DNA of 64,000 nucleotides from Paenibacillus abyssi. Lineage in GTDB: Bacteria > Bacillota > Bacilli > Paenibacillales > Paenibacillaceae. Of this stretch, positions 52,832 through 61,703 are shown piece by piece. The DNA is taken from the NCBI RefSeq assembly GCF_014640295.1, contig NZ_BMGR01000018.1, forward strand, positions 1 through 64,000. The letters are read 5' to 3'. Within the stretch, counting starts at the first letter, position 1. The number at the start of each line of letters is the position of its first letter. The notes below the pieces were generated by a model, which made no database searches, was not told where the DNA came from, and worked only from the letters and a program-made list of their open reading frames with translations. The translations under genes and the position numbers were made by a program.

Positions 52832-52880
52832 ATGCCCCAAGTAAAGCGGTTATACCGTGTTTATTTGGGGCATGTCCTTT
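52832..52880 (+). terminator. Terminator of the aldo/keto reductase gene
   Basis: ATGCCCCA (52832-52839) pairs with TGGGGCAT (52866-52873), extended by AGTAAA/TTTATT-type pairs, followed by GTCCTTTT. Confidence 0.75.
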
Positions 52881-53077
52881 TGGGCTAAGATCCCAGGGAA
52901 TTTAAGGATGATTCTAAAGTCCGCACGCACCACTAAAATGCGCAAAGGTTATAAATTGCTGTGATGCCTACTTTTTTGCGCGGTTCTAGACTATTTGCGA
53001 ACCAGTACTTGCTATAATAATATTAAATTCCAAGTTTTTAATATCTAATCATTTTTTTGGAAATGAGGTTTTTATTA

Positions 53078-53260
53078 ATGAACCGATGGATTTTGCTTAG
53101 AATTATCGGGTTTGGCGCACTAACTTTTTTTCTTTTGAGGTATACCGTAGACGGACATTTCAATCTATACGATATAGTTCCAGCCGTTATACTGGTTGGA
53201 ATTGCAACGAATGAATATTTTATAAGACAGCGAAAAAACCGCACGCTACCGAAAAAGTAG
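53078..53260 (+). CDS. Small membrane protein, 60 aa
   Basis: Two hydrophobic helices (WILLRIIGFGALTFFLL and IVPAVILVGIAT) are separated by RYTVDGHFNLYD, with a basic C-terminal tail (RQRKNRTLPKK). ATG 53078 has GAGG 10 bases upstream; the in-frame ATG at 53057 is an alternative. A TATAAT lies at 53013-53018. The function is unknown. The 3' end of the gene is part of its terminator stem. Confidence 0.5.
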   Translation: MNRWILLRIIGFGALTFFLLRYTVDGHFNLYDIVPAVILVGIATNEYFIRQRKNRTLPKK

Positions 53261-53273
53261 CATACGGTTTTTT
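53235..53273 (+). terminator. Terminator overlapping the 3' end of the small membrane protein gene
   Basis: AAACCG.A.CGCTAC pairs with GTAGC.AT.ACGGTTT, followed by TTTTTG; the 5' arm lies in the coding sequence. Confidence 0.75.
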
Positions 53274-53478
53274 GTTACCAGAAGATCATCACGTCGACGG
53301 ATCAGGAGTGGAATGACAGGTCCGGATTGGATTTCCGGAGATCGTGACAGGTTTAAGGGCGGACGGCTGCGATTGTTATCACTCATCGTTTTTGACCATC
53401 GTGCAGACCGACCGGGGGGGTTGAGAATTTTCCCGAAGATGATAGGATGGAACTAGTGCATATGATATAGGGGGGGCG

Positions 53479-54462
53479 TTGGATTTGCGTAAAACGGCCA
53501 TGATCGTACTGGGACTGATCGCCGTCGTCCTTTGCTATTTTACATTCGTATCGGCAGGGGAGGCATTTCGTGCCGATTGGCCGCTGCCGCGCGCCTTGGA
53601 CGAACAGCAGGCACGATATCGCCTATTGCTGATTACGCAGGAGCTGGAAACGCCGTTCTGGAACAAAGTCGGTGACGGTGCGCTTGAGCAAGCGAAGAAG
53701 GTAGATGCAAATCTGCAAGTATGGGGGAGCTACGGCAGAAACGAGGACGATTTTCTAAAGAAAATTGAAATTGCTATTACGTCCAAAGTCGACGGCATTA
53801 TTGTACAAGGGTTGGACACAGCCGAGTTCAAGGAACTGACGAAAATTCAAGCCGGTTTATACGGTATACCCGTCATTACGGTGGCCAACGACGTTCCGAT
53901 GCAGGAAAGTCTGAGAAGGACGTACGTCGGATCCGATCATTATTCGGCCGGGCGGATGATCGGGAGAGAGCTGGCAGCCGACATGGGACCGGCGGGCACG
54001 GTCGTTCTGATCGGCGACAGCCGACAGCAGTATTACCAGAAACAGCGGCTGGACGGCATTCAAAACGTGCTGAAAAATTATCCGGATATCGTAACGGTAT
54101 ACGCGGAAACGGCTGATGCGAGGGAAAGTGTCATTGCCGCAGCCGGGGACGTCATGAACCGATTTCCCGACACGGACGCTTTCATCGCGGTGAATGCCAA
54201 CATTGTGGAGGCTTTGGTCCAAGCGATCGGAAAGCGCTTTCAAATTAAACCGTACCATATATATTCCTTTGACGACAGTCCCGAGTCGTTGTCATTGTTG
54301 AAGGAAGGGAAGCTGGACGGCATGATCGAGCAATCGCCCGAAGTGATGGGTAGACTGAGCGTGGACCTGATGGTGAAATGGCTGAACGGCGAGACGATCC
54401 CGCTCGATATGAACGGCTATTATACCGACATTCATATGTTGAAGGCGATGGACGCGCCATGA
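53479..54462 (+). CDS. Membrane-anchored sugar-binding protein (sensor component)
   Basis: A 327-residue periplasmic-binding-protein-fold protein. The N-terminus is a hydrophobic anchor (TAMIVLGLIAVVLCYFTFVSA) without a lipobox. The domain resembles ribose/galactose binding proteins: LLLITQELETPFWNKVGDGA, VDGIIVQGLD, IPVITVANDVP, YVGSDHYSAGRMIGREL and IYSFDDSPESL. It directly precedes, and overlaps by four bases, a YesM-type kinase. It is therefore more likely to present a sugar signal to the kinase than to feed a transporter (inference). TTG start with GGGGGG upstream. Confidence 0.75.
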   Translation: MDLRKTAMIVLGLIAVVLCYFTFVSAGEAFRADWPLPRALDEQQARYRLLLITQELETPFWNKVGDGALEQAKKVDANLQVWGSYGRNEDDFLKKIEIAITSKVDGIIVQGLDTAEFKELTKIQAGLYGIPVITVANDVPMQESLRRTYVGSDHYSAGRMIGRELAADMGPAGTVVLIGDSRQQYYQKQRLDGIQNVLKNYPDIVTVYAETADARESVIAAAGDVMNRFPDTDAFIAVNANIVEALVQAIGKRFQIKPYHIYSFDDSPESLSLLKEGKLDGMIEQSPEVMGRLSVDLMVKWLNGETIPLDMNGYYTDIHMLKAMDAP

Positions 54463-55928
54463 CCAGCATTCAGAAGAAAATATGGCTACTCGCCTCGGTC
54501 GTGCTTAGTATTATGGCGGCAATATGGATCGCGCTTACGTATTATAACCAGAAGTCGCAAGACCAGTACAACGATATATTACAGCGCTATTTGCGCATGA
54601 ACGAAGTGACGATCGCTAGCCAGCAACTGGTCGCGGCGCTGAATAATTATCTGCGCTCGCCGACGCCGAAGCAAATGGAGGAGTTGCAGGCGCGCGAAGA
54701 CACGCTTCGTCAAACGAAATTTGAAGTGCAGAGTCTCCGAAACACCGACAACGACTTTGAATTAAGCAATTACGTTCATTTGATCGACAGCCTCGTCGGG
54801 ACGACGGACCGTTCGCTTCTGTTGTTTCAAGAGGAGAAAGACGCCGAAGCGTCGGGAAAAGCGTTCTCCGAAGCGACGCGCATTGCCATGTATATTTCAG
54901 AAATGACGCTCACCTTGATCGATAAAGAGTTAAATACATACGACCGGTTTTACCGGGGGATCATTGAGCAGTCGGAGGCGCTCAAGAGGCTCGGGATGTG
55001 GCTGCTCCTGCTGATCACGTTCTTGCTCGCGCTGTTCACGTACTGGTTTTCTTTAAGCATTACGAGGCCGGTGTTGACGCTGATTCAGGCGGCCAAGGAG
55101 CTGTCCCGGGGGCGGTTCGACCTGAAGATCGAGGTGGCATCGAATGACGAAATATCGTTTCTTGCCAAAATGTTCGATCGGATGCGCATCAATATTAATA
55201 ACTTGATCGTGGAAATTCAGGAGAAGGCCCAGCTCGAGAAGGAGCTTCAGCAAAGCAAGCTGCTGCTCCAGGAAAGCCAGCTGCGCAGCCTGCAAAGCCA
55301 GATCAACCCGCATTTTTTGTTCAACACGCTCGATACAATTTCCAAGAAGGCGTATTTGGAAGGATCGGAAGAAACGAGCGATCTGCTCGTCAACGTCGCC
55401 GACCTCTTGCGCTACAATCTCAAGCGATTGGACCGCTCGGTTACACTTTATGACGAAGTGAGAGTGCTGCGGCAGTATATCGAGATTCAGATGGCGAGAT
55501 TTTCGGAGCGGCTGCAGTTTTATACAGAAATTGACGAGTCGTGCCTGCATGTGCAAATGCCGGGTCTTACGCTGCAGCCGATCGTGGAGAATGCCGTCAT
55601 TCATTCGATCGAGCCTCGTGAGGAGGGGGGCGTGATCTGGTTCCGGGTTATCGACGGGCCGGACCGGGTGACGCTTGAGATCGAGGACGACGGGCCCGGT
55701 ATCGCGGACCATAAAGTCAGGGGGATTATGGAGGAGCATACGTTCGAAACGGAGGGGCATTCGACGGGCATTGGATTTAGTAACGTCGTCAAGCGGTTAC
55801 GGCTGTTTTACGGTATTCCGGACGTTCTGGACATCGAGAGCGTCGCGGGTTCGGGCACGAAGATCGTATTGAAACTACCGAAGATAAGGGGAAGCGAAGC
55901 GTATGTTCAAGATCTTGATCGTGGATGA
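54459..55928 (+). CDS. YesM-like sensor histidine kinase
   Basis: A 489-residue kinase. Membrane segments lie at about 11-28 and 182-205, flanking an extracellular helical domain. HAMP (ITRPVLTLIQAAKELSRGRFD) and a coiled linker follow. The His_kinase domain has QSQINPHFLFNTLDTISKKA (His about 285), and the HATPase has IVENAVIHSIEP and EIEDDGPGI. The ATG overlaps the previous stop (ATGA), so translation is coupled with the anchored sugar-binding protein. It overlaps the next gene by 26 bases. This HAMP plus YesM layout is typical for carbohydrate sensing in Paenibacillus. Confidence 0.92.
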   Translation: MTSIQKKIWLLASVVLSIMAAIWIALTYYNQKSQDQYNDILQRYLRMNEVTIASQQLVAALNNYLRSPTPKQMEELQAREDTLRQTKFEVQSLRNTDNDFELSNYVHLIDSLVGTTDRSLLLFQEEKDAEASGKAFSEATRIAMYISEMTLTLIDKELNTYDRFYRGIIEQSEALKRLGMWLLLLITFLLALFTYWFSLSITRPVLTLIQAAKELSRGRFDLKIEVASNDEISFLAKMFDRMRININNLIVEIQEKAQLEKELQQSKLLLQESQLRSLQSQINPHFLFNTLDTISKKAYLEGSEETSDLLVNVADLLRYNLKRLDRSVTLYDEVRVLRQYIEIQMARFSERLQFYTEIDESCLHVQMPGLTLQPIVENAVIHSIEPREEGGVIWFRVIDGPDRVTLEIEDDGPGIADHKVRGIMEEHTFETEGHSTGIGFSNVVKRLRLFYGIPDVLDIESVAGSGTKIVLKLPKIRGSEAYVQDLDRG

Positions 55929-57453
55929 TGAACGGATCGAGCGGGAAGGGCTGCATGCGATCTTGAAGAATGGACTGCCCGATGTTGAGATCGAGGAAGC
56001 TCCTAACGGAAAAATCGCGTTGACATTGGTCGGATCGTTCCGGCCGGATTTGATTTTAATGGATATTAAGATGCCGGGGCTGAATGGCCTCGAGACCGTA
56101 GAGCGGATCGCTGCGGAGCATCCCGACATCCGATATATTATGGTTACTGCATTCGATACATTCGATTATGCGCTCCAAGCGATCAAGCTCGGCGTGAAGG
56201 ATTATTTGCTGAAACCGACCAAAGCGCGCGAAATCGTGGAGACGGTCGGCAAGGTGCTGAAGCAAATCGAGGAGGAACGAAGATCGATTCAGGTCAGCAT
56301 GCTTCAGCAGGTTGCTCTGAAGAAGGCGATGCCGCTCGTCGAAACCGACATCGTGACACAGCTGTTGTTCGACCATGTTCACGAAGTGCATCTGGAGGAG
56401 CTGGTCGGGCTTTTGGACATTCGAACGGCGAACGAGATGTTCACGATGAACGTCATGCTGCCGCCGGCCTCGGAATCGTTGTATTCCGCGGTGAAGGAGA
56501 AGGCGCGGCGGGTGGAAAGTTGCTTAGTCGGCGCGATGAACGGTCGGCAAATCCCGATCATCGTATTTCGCGAGCCGGACCGATCGTTCCGTTCGCAGGC
56601 GATGTCCTTGGCGATGGACATCCTGTCCGTGGCGGGATCCGTCCGCGGAGCGGGGTGGTTTATCGGGATCGGCAACGTTTGCGGCTCCCTGCACCAAATC
56701 CGGCAATCCTACCAAGAATCACTTATCGCTTCCATGGATACGTCGCCGGCCGTTAAATACCGGCTTTACGAAGACGTGCCGGCGCAGGGCGCTGCCAGCG
56801 TGCCTATCGGGCAAACCGGAAAACAGCGGGAGAAGCAGCTGTTCGATCACATCCGGCTCGGGCAATGGGACTCGGTCCATGCGATCGTAATCGAGATTAT
56901 CGGGCGGTACGAGCACGAAGGTGCGAATTTGGTTCAGACACAGCAGCGTATGCTGGAGCTGCTGTGGATCGCGTCACGAATGTTGAGCGATATGGGCGTT
57001 GAAACGCAAGCGCCGATGTACACGTTCCAAGCGCAAGATTTTCGGCAGCTGAGAGCCGAAACCGGCAGCATGCTGGACCGGATGGAGAAGTCGTATACAG
57101 CGTATTACAGCCGGTTGGCGCCGGATACGATTCATCAAATCAAACAGTTTATCGCAGAACACTCCCACGAGAACATCTCACTTGAGGCGATCGGCAAACG
57201 AGTGGGACTCAGCCCCTTTTACATCAGCAAACTGTTCAAGGAACAACTCGGCATCAACTATATCGATTTTTTGACGGAGTGCCGTATCGAGAGGGCGAAG
57301 ATGTTGATGGCCAATCCGGAGAAAAGCTTGAAGGAAATTACATTCGAGGTCGGGTATCATGATCCGAATTATTTCAGCAAAGTATTCAAGAAAATGTGCG
57401 AACTGTCGCCGACGGAATACCGAAAAGCGCTGCTGCAAGGGAAGAAAGGCTAA
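55903..57453 (+). CDS. YesN/AraC-type response regulator
   Basis: A 516-residue regulator. The receiver (LIVDDERIEREG, phospho-Asp D54 in LILMDIKMPG, TAFDTFDYALQA, LLKPTK) covers residues 1-125. A ~280-residue central region follows. The C-terminal ~100 residues form two helix-turn-helix motifs of the AraC family (ISLEAIGKRVGLSPFYISKL, ITFEVGYHDPNYFSKVFKK). It is the cognate regulator of the overlapping YesM-like kinase. Likely targets are the sugar transporter genes downstream (inference from order). Confidence 0.92.
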   Translation: MFKILIVDDERIEREGLHAILKNGLPDVEIEEAPNGKIALTLVGSFRPDLILMDIKMPGLNGLETVERIAAEHPDIRYIMVTAFDTFDYALQAIKLGVKDYLLKPTKAREIVETVGKVLKQIEEERRSIQVSMLQQVALKKAMPLVETDIVTQLLFDHVHEVHLEELVGLLDIRTANEMFTMNVMLPPASESLYSAVKEKARRVESCLVGAMNGRQIPIIVFREPDRSFRSQAMSLAMDILSVAGSVRGAGWFIGIGNVCGSLHQIRQSYQESLIASMDTSPAVKYRLYEDVPAQGAASVPIGQTGKQREKQLFDHIRLGQWDSVHAIVIEIIGRYEHEGANLVQTQQRMLELLWIASRMLSDMGVETQAPMYTFQAQDFRQLRAETGSMLDRMEKSYTAYYSRLAPDTIHQIKQFIAEHSHENISLEAIGKRVGLSPFYISKLFKEQLGINYIDFLTECRIERAKMLMANPEKSLKEITFEVGYHDPNYFSKVFKKMCELSPTEYRKALLQGKKG

Positions 57454-57489
57454 AGGTTGAAAATGTTACGAATGAGAGGGGGGCGAGCG

Positions 57490-58611
57490 GTGGAACGATT
57501 TCGAACTTCTATCAGGATGATTCTGTTCTTGAGTTTGCTCTTGCTTGCGATGGCCGGTATCCTTGCCGCATGCGAGGAAAACGACGACGGCGGCAGCGGC
57601 GCTGCTTACCAAGTCGAGCCTGCCGCTTCTCTTGCGGTGGAAGCGGCGGGCGGAGAAAGTCCGACTGCGCGGGACAAGGTGAAAATCGGCTTTTCGATGG
57701 ATACGCTGTTGGAGGAGCGCTGGCTGAAGGATCGCGAATTGTTTAAAGCGGCGGTAGAGGCGCTCGGGGCAGAAGTGGACATTATGGCGGCGAACGGAGA
57801 CGACGCGCTGCAGATCGCGCAGGCCGAAACATTAATCAGCCGAGGCATCGATCTTCTCGTCATTGTTCCCCATAACGCCGAGGCGATGGCATCGATCGTA
57901 CAGAAAGCCCACTTAGCCGGCATTAAGGTGCTCGCTTACGATCGATTGGTGCGCAACGCTAACGTTGATATGTATGTCTCGTTCGATAACGAACAGGTCG
58001 GGGAACTGCAGGCGAAGGCAATCACTAAGTTGGTCCCCCGGGGAAAATACGTATATATTGGAGGCGCGGATACGGACAATAATGCGCATCTTTTGAAAAA
58101 GGGCGTGTTCAACGTATTGCAGCCATTGATCGACAGCGGGGACATTACGATTGTTTACGACCAATGGACGAAAAACTGGGAGCCTGCGAACGCGCTGGAG
58201 AACATACAAGCGGCGCTGGAGGCAAATGATAACGATATCGACGCCGTCATCGCCGCCAACGACGCGACGGCGGACGCCGTCATTGAAGCGCTGGCGGCAC
58301 AGGGACTCGCCGGCAAGGTACCGGTTGCCGGGCAGGACGCTGATTTGAAGGCGGCACAGCGGATCGTCGAGGGTACGCAGACACTGACTGTCTACAAGCC
58401 GATCCAGTCGTTGGCGCAGGCGGCGGCTGAGCTGGCGGTGAAGCTGGCGACGGACGGTGCCGTGACGGCGAACCGGACCATCAGCAACGGGAAGGCCCGG
58501 GTGCCGTCGTTGCTGCTTGCGCCGATCGCTGTCGACCGAACCTCGATCGACGAGACGGTCATCGCCGACGGCTTCCATTCCAGAGAAGATGTGTATCAGA
58601 ACGTCAAATAA
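57490..58611 (+). CDS. xylF: D-xylose-type sugar-binding lipoprotein (XylF-like)
   Basis: A 373-residue extracellular lipoprotein with a lipobox ILAAC (Cys about 24), then an Asp/Gly/Ser-rich linker and a periplasmic-binding fold. Phrases typical of XylF are VKIGFSMDTLLEERWLKD, GIDLLVIVPHNAEAM, AGIKVLAYDRLV, NVDMYVSFDN, IGGADTDNNA and VAGQDADLKAAQRI. It binds a pentose or similar sugar, by family. GTG 57490 has AGAGGGGGG upstream; the in-frame ATG further up would add residues before the signal. It follows the regulator gene by 36 bp. Confidence 0.82.
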   Translation: MERFRTSIRMILFLSLLLLAMAGILAACEENDDGGSGAAYQVEPAASLAVEAAGGESPTARDKVKIGFSMDTLLEERWLKDRELFKAAVEALGAEVDIMAANGDDALQIAQAETLISRGIDLLVIVPHNAEAMASIVQKAHLAGIKVLAYDRLVRNANVDMYVSFDNEQVGELQAKAITKLVPRGKYVYIGGADTDNNAHLLKKGVFNVLQPLIDSGDITIVYDQWTKNWEPANALENIQAALEANDNDIDAVIAANDATADAVIEALAAQGLAGKVPVAGQDADLKAAQRIVEGTQTLTVYKPIQSLAQAAAELAVKLATDGAVTANRTISNGKARVPSLLLAPIAVDRTSIDETVIADGFHSREDVYQNVK

Positions 58612-58630
58612 TAGTTCAGTAACATCAATT

Positions 58631-58673
58631 GCCTTCTACTATGCCTACATGGCCAGGTGGAAGGCGATTTTTT
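58631..58673 (+). terminator. Terminator after the xylF-like gene
   Basis: GCCTTCTAC (58631-58639) pairs with GTGGAAGGC (58657-58665, one G-T pair), followed by a T run. Confidence 0.7.
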
Positions 58674-58892
58674 CATGTTCGGAAGAGCAGCAGTCATAAG
58701 GGCTTACTCCTGAACCTTCTTGTCTTGAAACCGGCAATTGCGAAGTCGTTATCGAATCGTGAGGGATGAAGTAACCGGAATCAAGTTCAACGGTTTCAAA
58801 GGATTCGGTACTTGCGCTGCATGGCGGCGGTCGGCCACAATCCCTCCGCAGAAAGTTTAAAAAAGTGAAGGCGATATTAAAAAAGTGCTAGT

Positions 58893-58906
58893 GGACAGCG
58901 CTTTCA
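58893..58906 (+). promoter_or_regulatory. Catabolite-responsive element (cre) upstream of chvE
   Basis: GGACAGCGCTTTCA fits the CcpA-binding consensus TGWNANCGNTNWCA at every defined position except the first (G for T). It lies about 70 bp before the gene and would overlap the -35 of the candidate promoter with -10 TATAGT at 58924-58929. Confidence 0.6.
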
Positions 58907-58974
58907 CAAGTTATCTCCGGTGATATAGTTACTTTGTCAGCCAATAAAGATTCATTCGAGAGGGGTAAACAGAA

Positions 58975-60084
58975 GTGAAAAAAATCATGAAACCGATTGC
59001 TTTGATGTTAGTCGTATTGATGGTTGCAGTGTTCGTTGCGGCATGCGGGAACAGCAGCGGCGGCAGCGGAAGTGTCAGCGTAGGCATCGTACTGCCGACG
59101 AAAGACGAGCCGAGATGGGTGCAGGACGAGCAGCGGTTCAAGGATGCGCTATCCGGCACGGACTACACGACCGAAATTTTGTTCAGCCAAGGCTCATCCG
59201 CGAAAGAAAAGGAAAACGTGGAAACGTTGATCAACAAAGGCATTCAAGTGCTGATCATCTGTCCGCAGGACGGCGATGCGGCCGCGGCTGCGGTCGAAGC
59301 GGCCAAGAAGGAAGGCATCACGGTTATTGCGTACGACCGCTTGATCACGAATACGGATGCGGTTGATTACTACGTGACATTCGACAGCGTCGCGGTCGGC
59401 GCAGCGCAAGCGCAATATCTGGTCGACAATGCGCAGGGCACCGGTGTACCGCTTTACTTGTACGCAGGCGCGGCTTCCGACAATAACGCGTTCTTGTTCT
59501 TCCAAGGCGCATGGAGCGTGCTTCAGCCGAAAATCGCCGACGGTACGTTCAAAATCGCCAACTCGAACGAAGCTGAAGCTTTGAAAGGTACAGCCGAACT
59601 GGCCCGCGATCAACTAGGCAAAATCATCGGCCAGGTCACGACGAACTGGGATGCGAATGAAGCGAAAAACAAAGCGCAAACGCATCTGACGGCGGCAAGT
59701 GCAGACATGAAGGGCGACGTCGCTATCCTGGCGCCGAACGACGGGACGGCCCGCTCGATCGCCGACGTATTCGCTTCCGACAGCGACGTCGCGAACTTCG
59801 TAGTAACTGGTCAAGACGCTGAGAAGGCGTCTATCCAATACATCATTGACGGGAAGCAATCGATGACGGTGTTCAAGGACGTGCGGTCGCTCGTGACGGA
59901 TGCAATGGGCATGGCAGTTTCGATTCTGGACGGCAATACGCCGGAAACGACAGGCTCCTACGATAACGGCAGTATTGAAGTGAAAGCGAAGCAAACCGAT
60001 GTTATCGTCGTCGACAAAGCGAACGTCAAGAGTGCACTGATCGATTCCGAATATTATGAAGCTAGCGAATTTACCGGTTTGTAA
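58975..60084 (+). CDS. chvE: Multiple-monosaccharide-binding lipoprotein (ChvE-like)
   Basis: A 369-residue extracellular solute-binding lipoprotein: signal with lipobox FVAAC (Cys about 24), a Ser/Gly linker, then a ribose/galactose-binding fold. The ChvE-type phrases include VGIVLPTKDEPRWVQDEQRF, GIQVLIICPQDG, ITVIAYDRLI, YYVTFDSVAVGAAQAQYL, and in the second lobe IIGQVTTNWDANEAKNKAQ and VVTGQDAEKASIQYII. GTG start with a moderate GAGAGGGG site. It is the first gene of the transporter operon, preceded by a cre-like site and followed by a long stem-loop. Confidence 0.85.
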   Translation: MKKIMKPIALMLVVLMVAVFVAACGNSSGGSGSVSVGIVLPTKDEPRWVQDEQRFKDALSGTDYTTEILFSQGSSAKEKENVETLINKGIQVLIICPQDGDAAAAAVEAAKKEGITVIAYDRLITNTDAVDYYVTFDSVAVGAAQAQYLVDNAQGTGVPLYLYAGAASDNNAFLFFQGAWSVLQPKIADGTFKIANSNEAEALKGTAELARDQLGKIIGQVTTNWDANEAKNKAQTHLTAASADMKGDVAILAPNDGTARSIADVFASDSDVANFVVTGQDAEKASIQYIIDGKQSMTVFKDVRSLVTDAMGMAVSILDGNTPETTGSYDNGSIEVKAKQTDVIVVDKANVKSALIDSEYYEASEFTGL

Positions 60085-60102
60085 TTAACAGAATATGCAA
60101 CA

Positions 60103-60135
60103 CGGAATAGTGATAGAGACTCTATCACTATTCCG
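60103..60135 (+). promoter_or_regulatory. 16-bp stem-loop between chvE and mmsA
   Basis: CGGAATAGTGATAGAG is followed after one base by its exact reverse complement. There is no T tract. Such stems after a binding-protein gene often stabilise the upstream mRNA or reduce readthrough into the ATPase and permease genes. Confidence 0.7.
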
Positions 60136-60171
60136 CACTTGTGAAGGCAGCAGGAGCAAAGGGGGCAAACA

Positions 60172-61692
60172 ATGAGCGAAAATATTTTGGGAATGCGGCA
60201 GATTTCCAAAGAATTTACCGGGGTGAAGGCCCTCGCGAGCGTCAATTTTAAAGTGAAGAAAGGCGAGATTCATTGCTTAGTCGGCGAAAACGGAGCGGGC
60301 AAGTCGACGTTAATGAAGGTGCTCAGCGGCGTCTATCCGTACGGCACGTACGAAGGAGATATCGTATTCGAGGGCGCCGTACAGCAGTTTCACAAGATTA
60401 CCGACAGCGTCAAGGCGGGCATCGTCATCATTTATCAGGAGCTGGCGCTGTTCCCCGATTTGACGGTGTATGAAAATATTTTCGCAGGCAATGAAGTGAA
60501 GCGCGGCAAGCTCGTCGACTGGAACCGGACGATCGTTAATGCCAAGGACATGCTCCGGAAGGTGAAGCTGAACATCAATCCGGAAACGCTCGTCAAAGAT
60601 TTGGGCGTCGGGAAGCAGCAGCTCGTCGAAATCGCCAAAGCGTTAAGCAAGGATGTCAAACTGCTCATCCTTGATGAGCCGACGGCGGCACTGAACGAGG
60701 ACGATAGCGAAAACCTGTTGCAGCTGCTGCGGGAGCTGAAAACCCAAGGCATTACGTGCATCATGATTTCCCACAAGCTGAAAGAGGTCATCTCGATCGC
60801 GGATTCCGCGACGGTGCTTCGCGACGGACAAACGATCTGTACGTTGGACGGTTCCAAGGGCGAAATTACCGAGAATGCGATTATCAAACATATGGTCGGC
60901 CGGGAGATCAACGACATTTATCCGAAACGGCCAAATCCGTCAATCGGCGAGGACGTCCTCGAATTGCGCAATTGGTCCGCATTCGATCCTCAGCTCGGCA
61001 GGCATGTCGCCAAGAACGTCAATTTTCACGTGCGGAAGGGCGAAATCGTCGGCATCGCCGGGCTAATGGGCTCGGGCCGAACGGAGCTGGCGCTAAGCAT
61101 CTTCGGCAACCCGAAAGCGTACAAACTTCAGGGTGAGCTGGTGCTGGAGGGTGTACCGCGCAAGTTCGCGCACACGAGCGACGCGATTGGGGCGGGCATC
61201 GCGTACGTGACCGAGGACCGGAAGGGCAACGGGCTGTTCTTGGCCCAAGATATCAAGAGCAACATTACCGCCGCGCATTTGCGGGGGATTTCCACGAGCG
61301 GGGTCATCAACGACAACGAAGAAGTGAAGATTGCGAGCGAATATAAAAATTCCATGCACATCAAAGCGCCCTCCGTGATACAGCTGGTCGGCAAGTTAAG
61401 CGGGGGCAATCAGCAGAAAGTGTCTCTGGGCAAATGGCTGTTCGTCGGGCCGAAGCTGCTCATTTTGGACGAACCAACGCGAGGCATCGACGTCGGGGCG
61501 AAATTCGAAATTTACACGATTATGAACAAGCTGATTAGTGAAGGCATGAGCATCATTATGATTTCGTCGGAGCTCGGTGAAGTATTGGGGATGAGCGACC
61601 GCGTATATGTCATGGCCGAGGGCGAGATCAAAGGGGAATTGTCGATCGCCGAGGCCGATCAAGAAAAAATTATGCAGCTAGCTACGCAATAG
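60172..61692 (+). CDS. mmsA: Monosaccharide ABC transporter ATP-binding protein (MmsA/GguA)
   Basis: A 506-residue protein with two fused ABC ATPase domains, as in ribose/xylose-class importers. Domain 1 has Walker A GENGAGKS (38-45), QLVEIAKALS and LLILDEPTAALNEDD. Domain 2 has a degenerate P-loop (GLMGSGRTEL), the signature SGGNQQKVSLGKWL and LLILDEPTRGIDVGAK. It energises sugar uptake with the ChvE-like binding protein and the permease encoded 11 bp downstream. The ATG is preceded by an AAAGGGGG site. Confidence 0.92.
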   Translation: MSENILGMRQISKEFTGVKALASVNFKVKKGEIHCLVGENGAGKSTLMKVLSGVYPYGTYEGDIVFEGAVQQFHKITDSVKAGIVIIYQELALFPDLTVYENIFAGNEVKRGKLVDWNRTIVNAKDMLRKVKLNINPETLVKDLGVGKQQLVEIAKALSKDVKLLILDEPTAALNEDDSENLLQLLRELKTQGITCIMISHKLKEVISIADSATVLRDGQTICTLDGSKGEITENAIIKHMVGREINDIYPKRPNPSIGEDVLELRNWSAFDPQLGRHVAKNVNFHVRKGEIVGIAGLMGSGRTELALSIFGNPKAYKLQGELVLEGVPRKFAHTSDAIGAGIAYVTEDRKGNGLFLAQDIKSNITAAHLRGISTSGVINDNEEVKIASEYKNSMHIKAPSVIQLVGKLSGGNQQKVSLGKWLFVGPKLLILDEPTRGIDVGAKFEIYTIMNKLISEGMSIIMISSELGEVLGMSDRVYVMAEGEIKGELSIAEADQEKIMQLATQ

Positions 61693-61703
61693 GAGGTTCA
61701 CCT

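Larger units (their letters stand above)
58612..58974. other. Intergenic region between xylF-like and chvE-like genes
   Basis: About 363 bp with a terminator (58631-58673) and a cre-like operator (58893-58906). A possible -10 (TATAGT, 58924-58929) precedes the next gene. No gene is seen. Confidence 0.6.
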
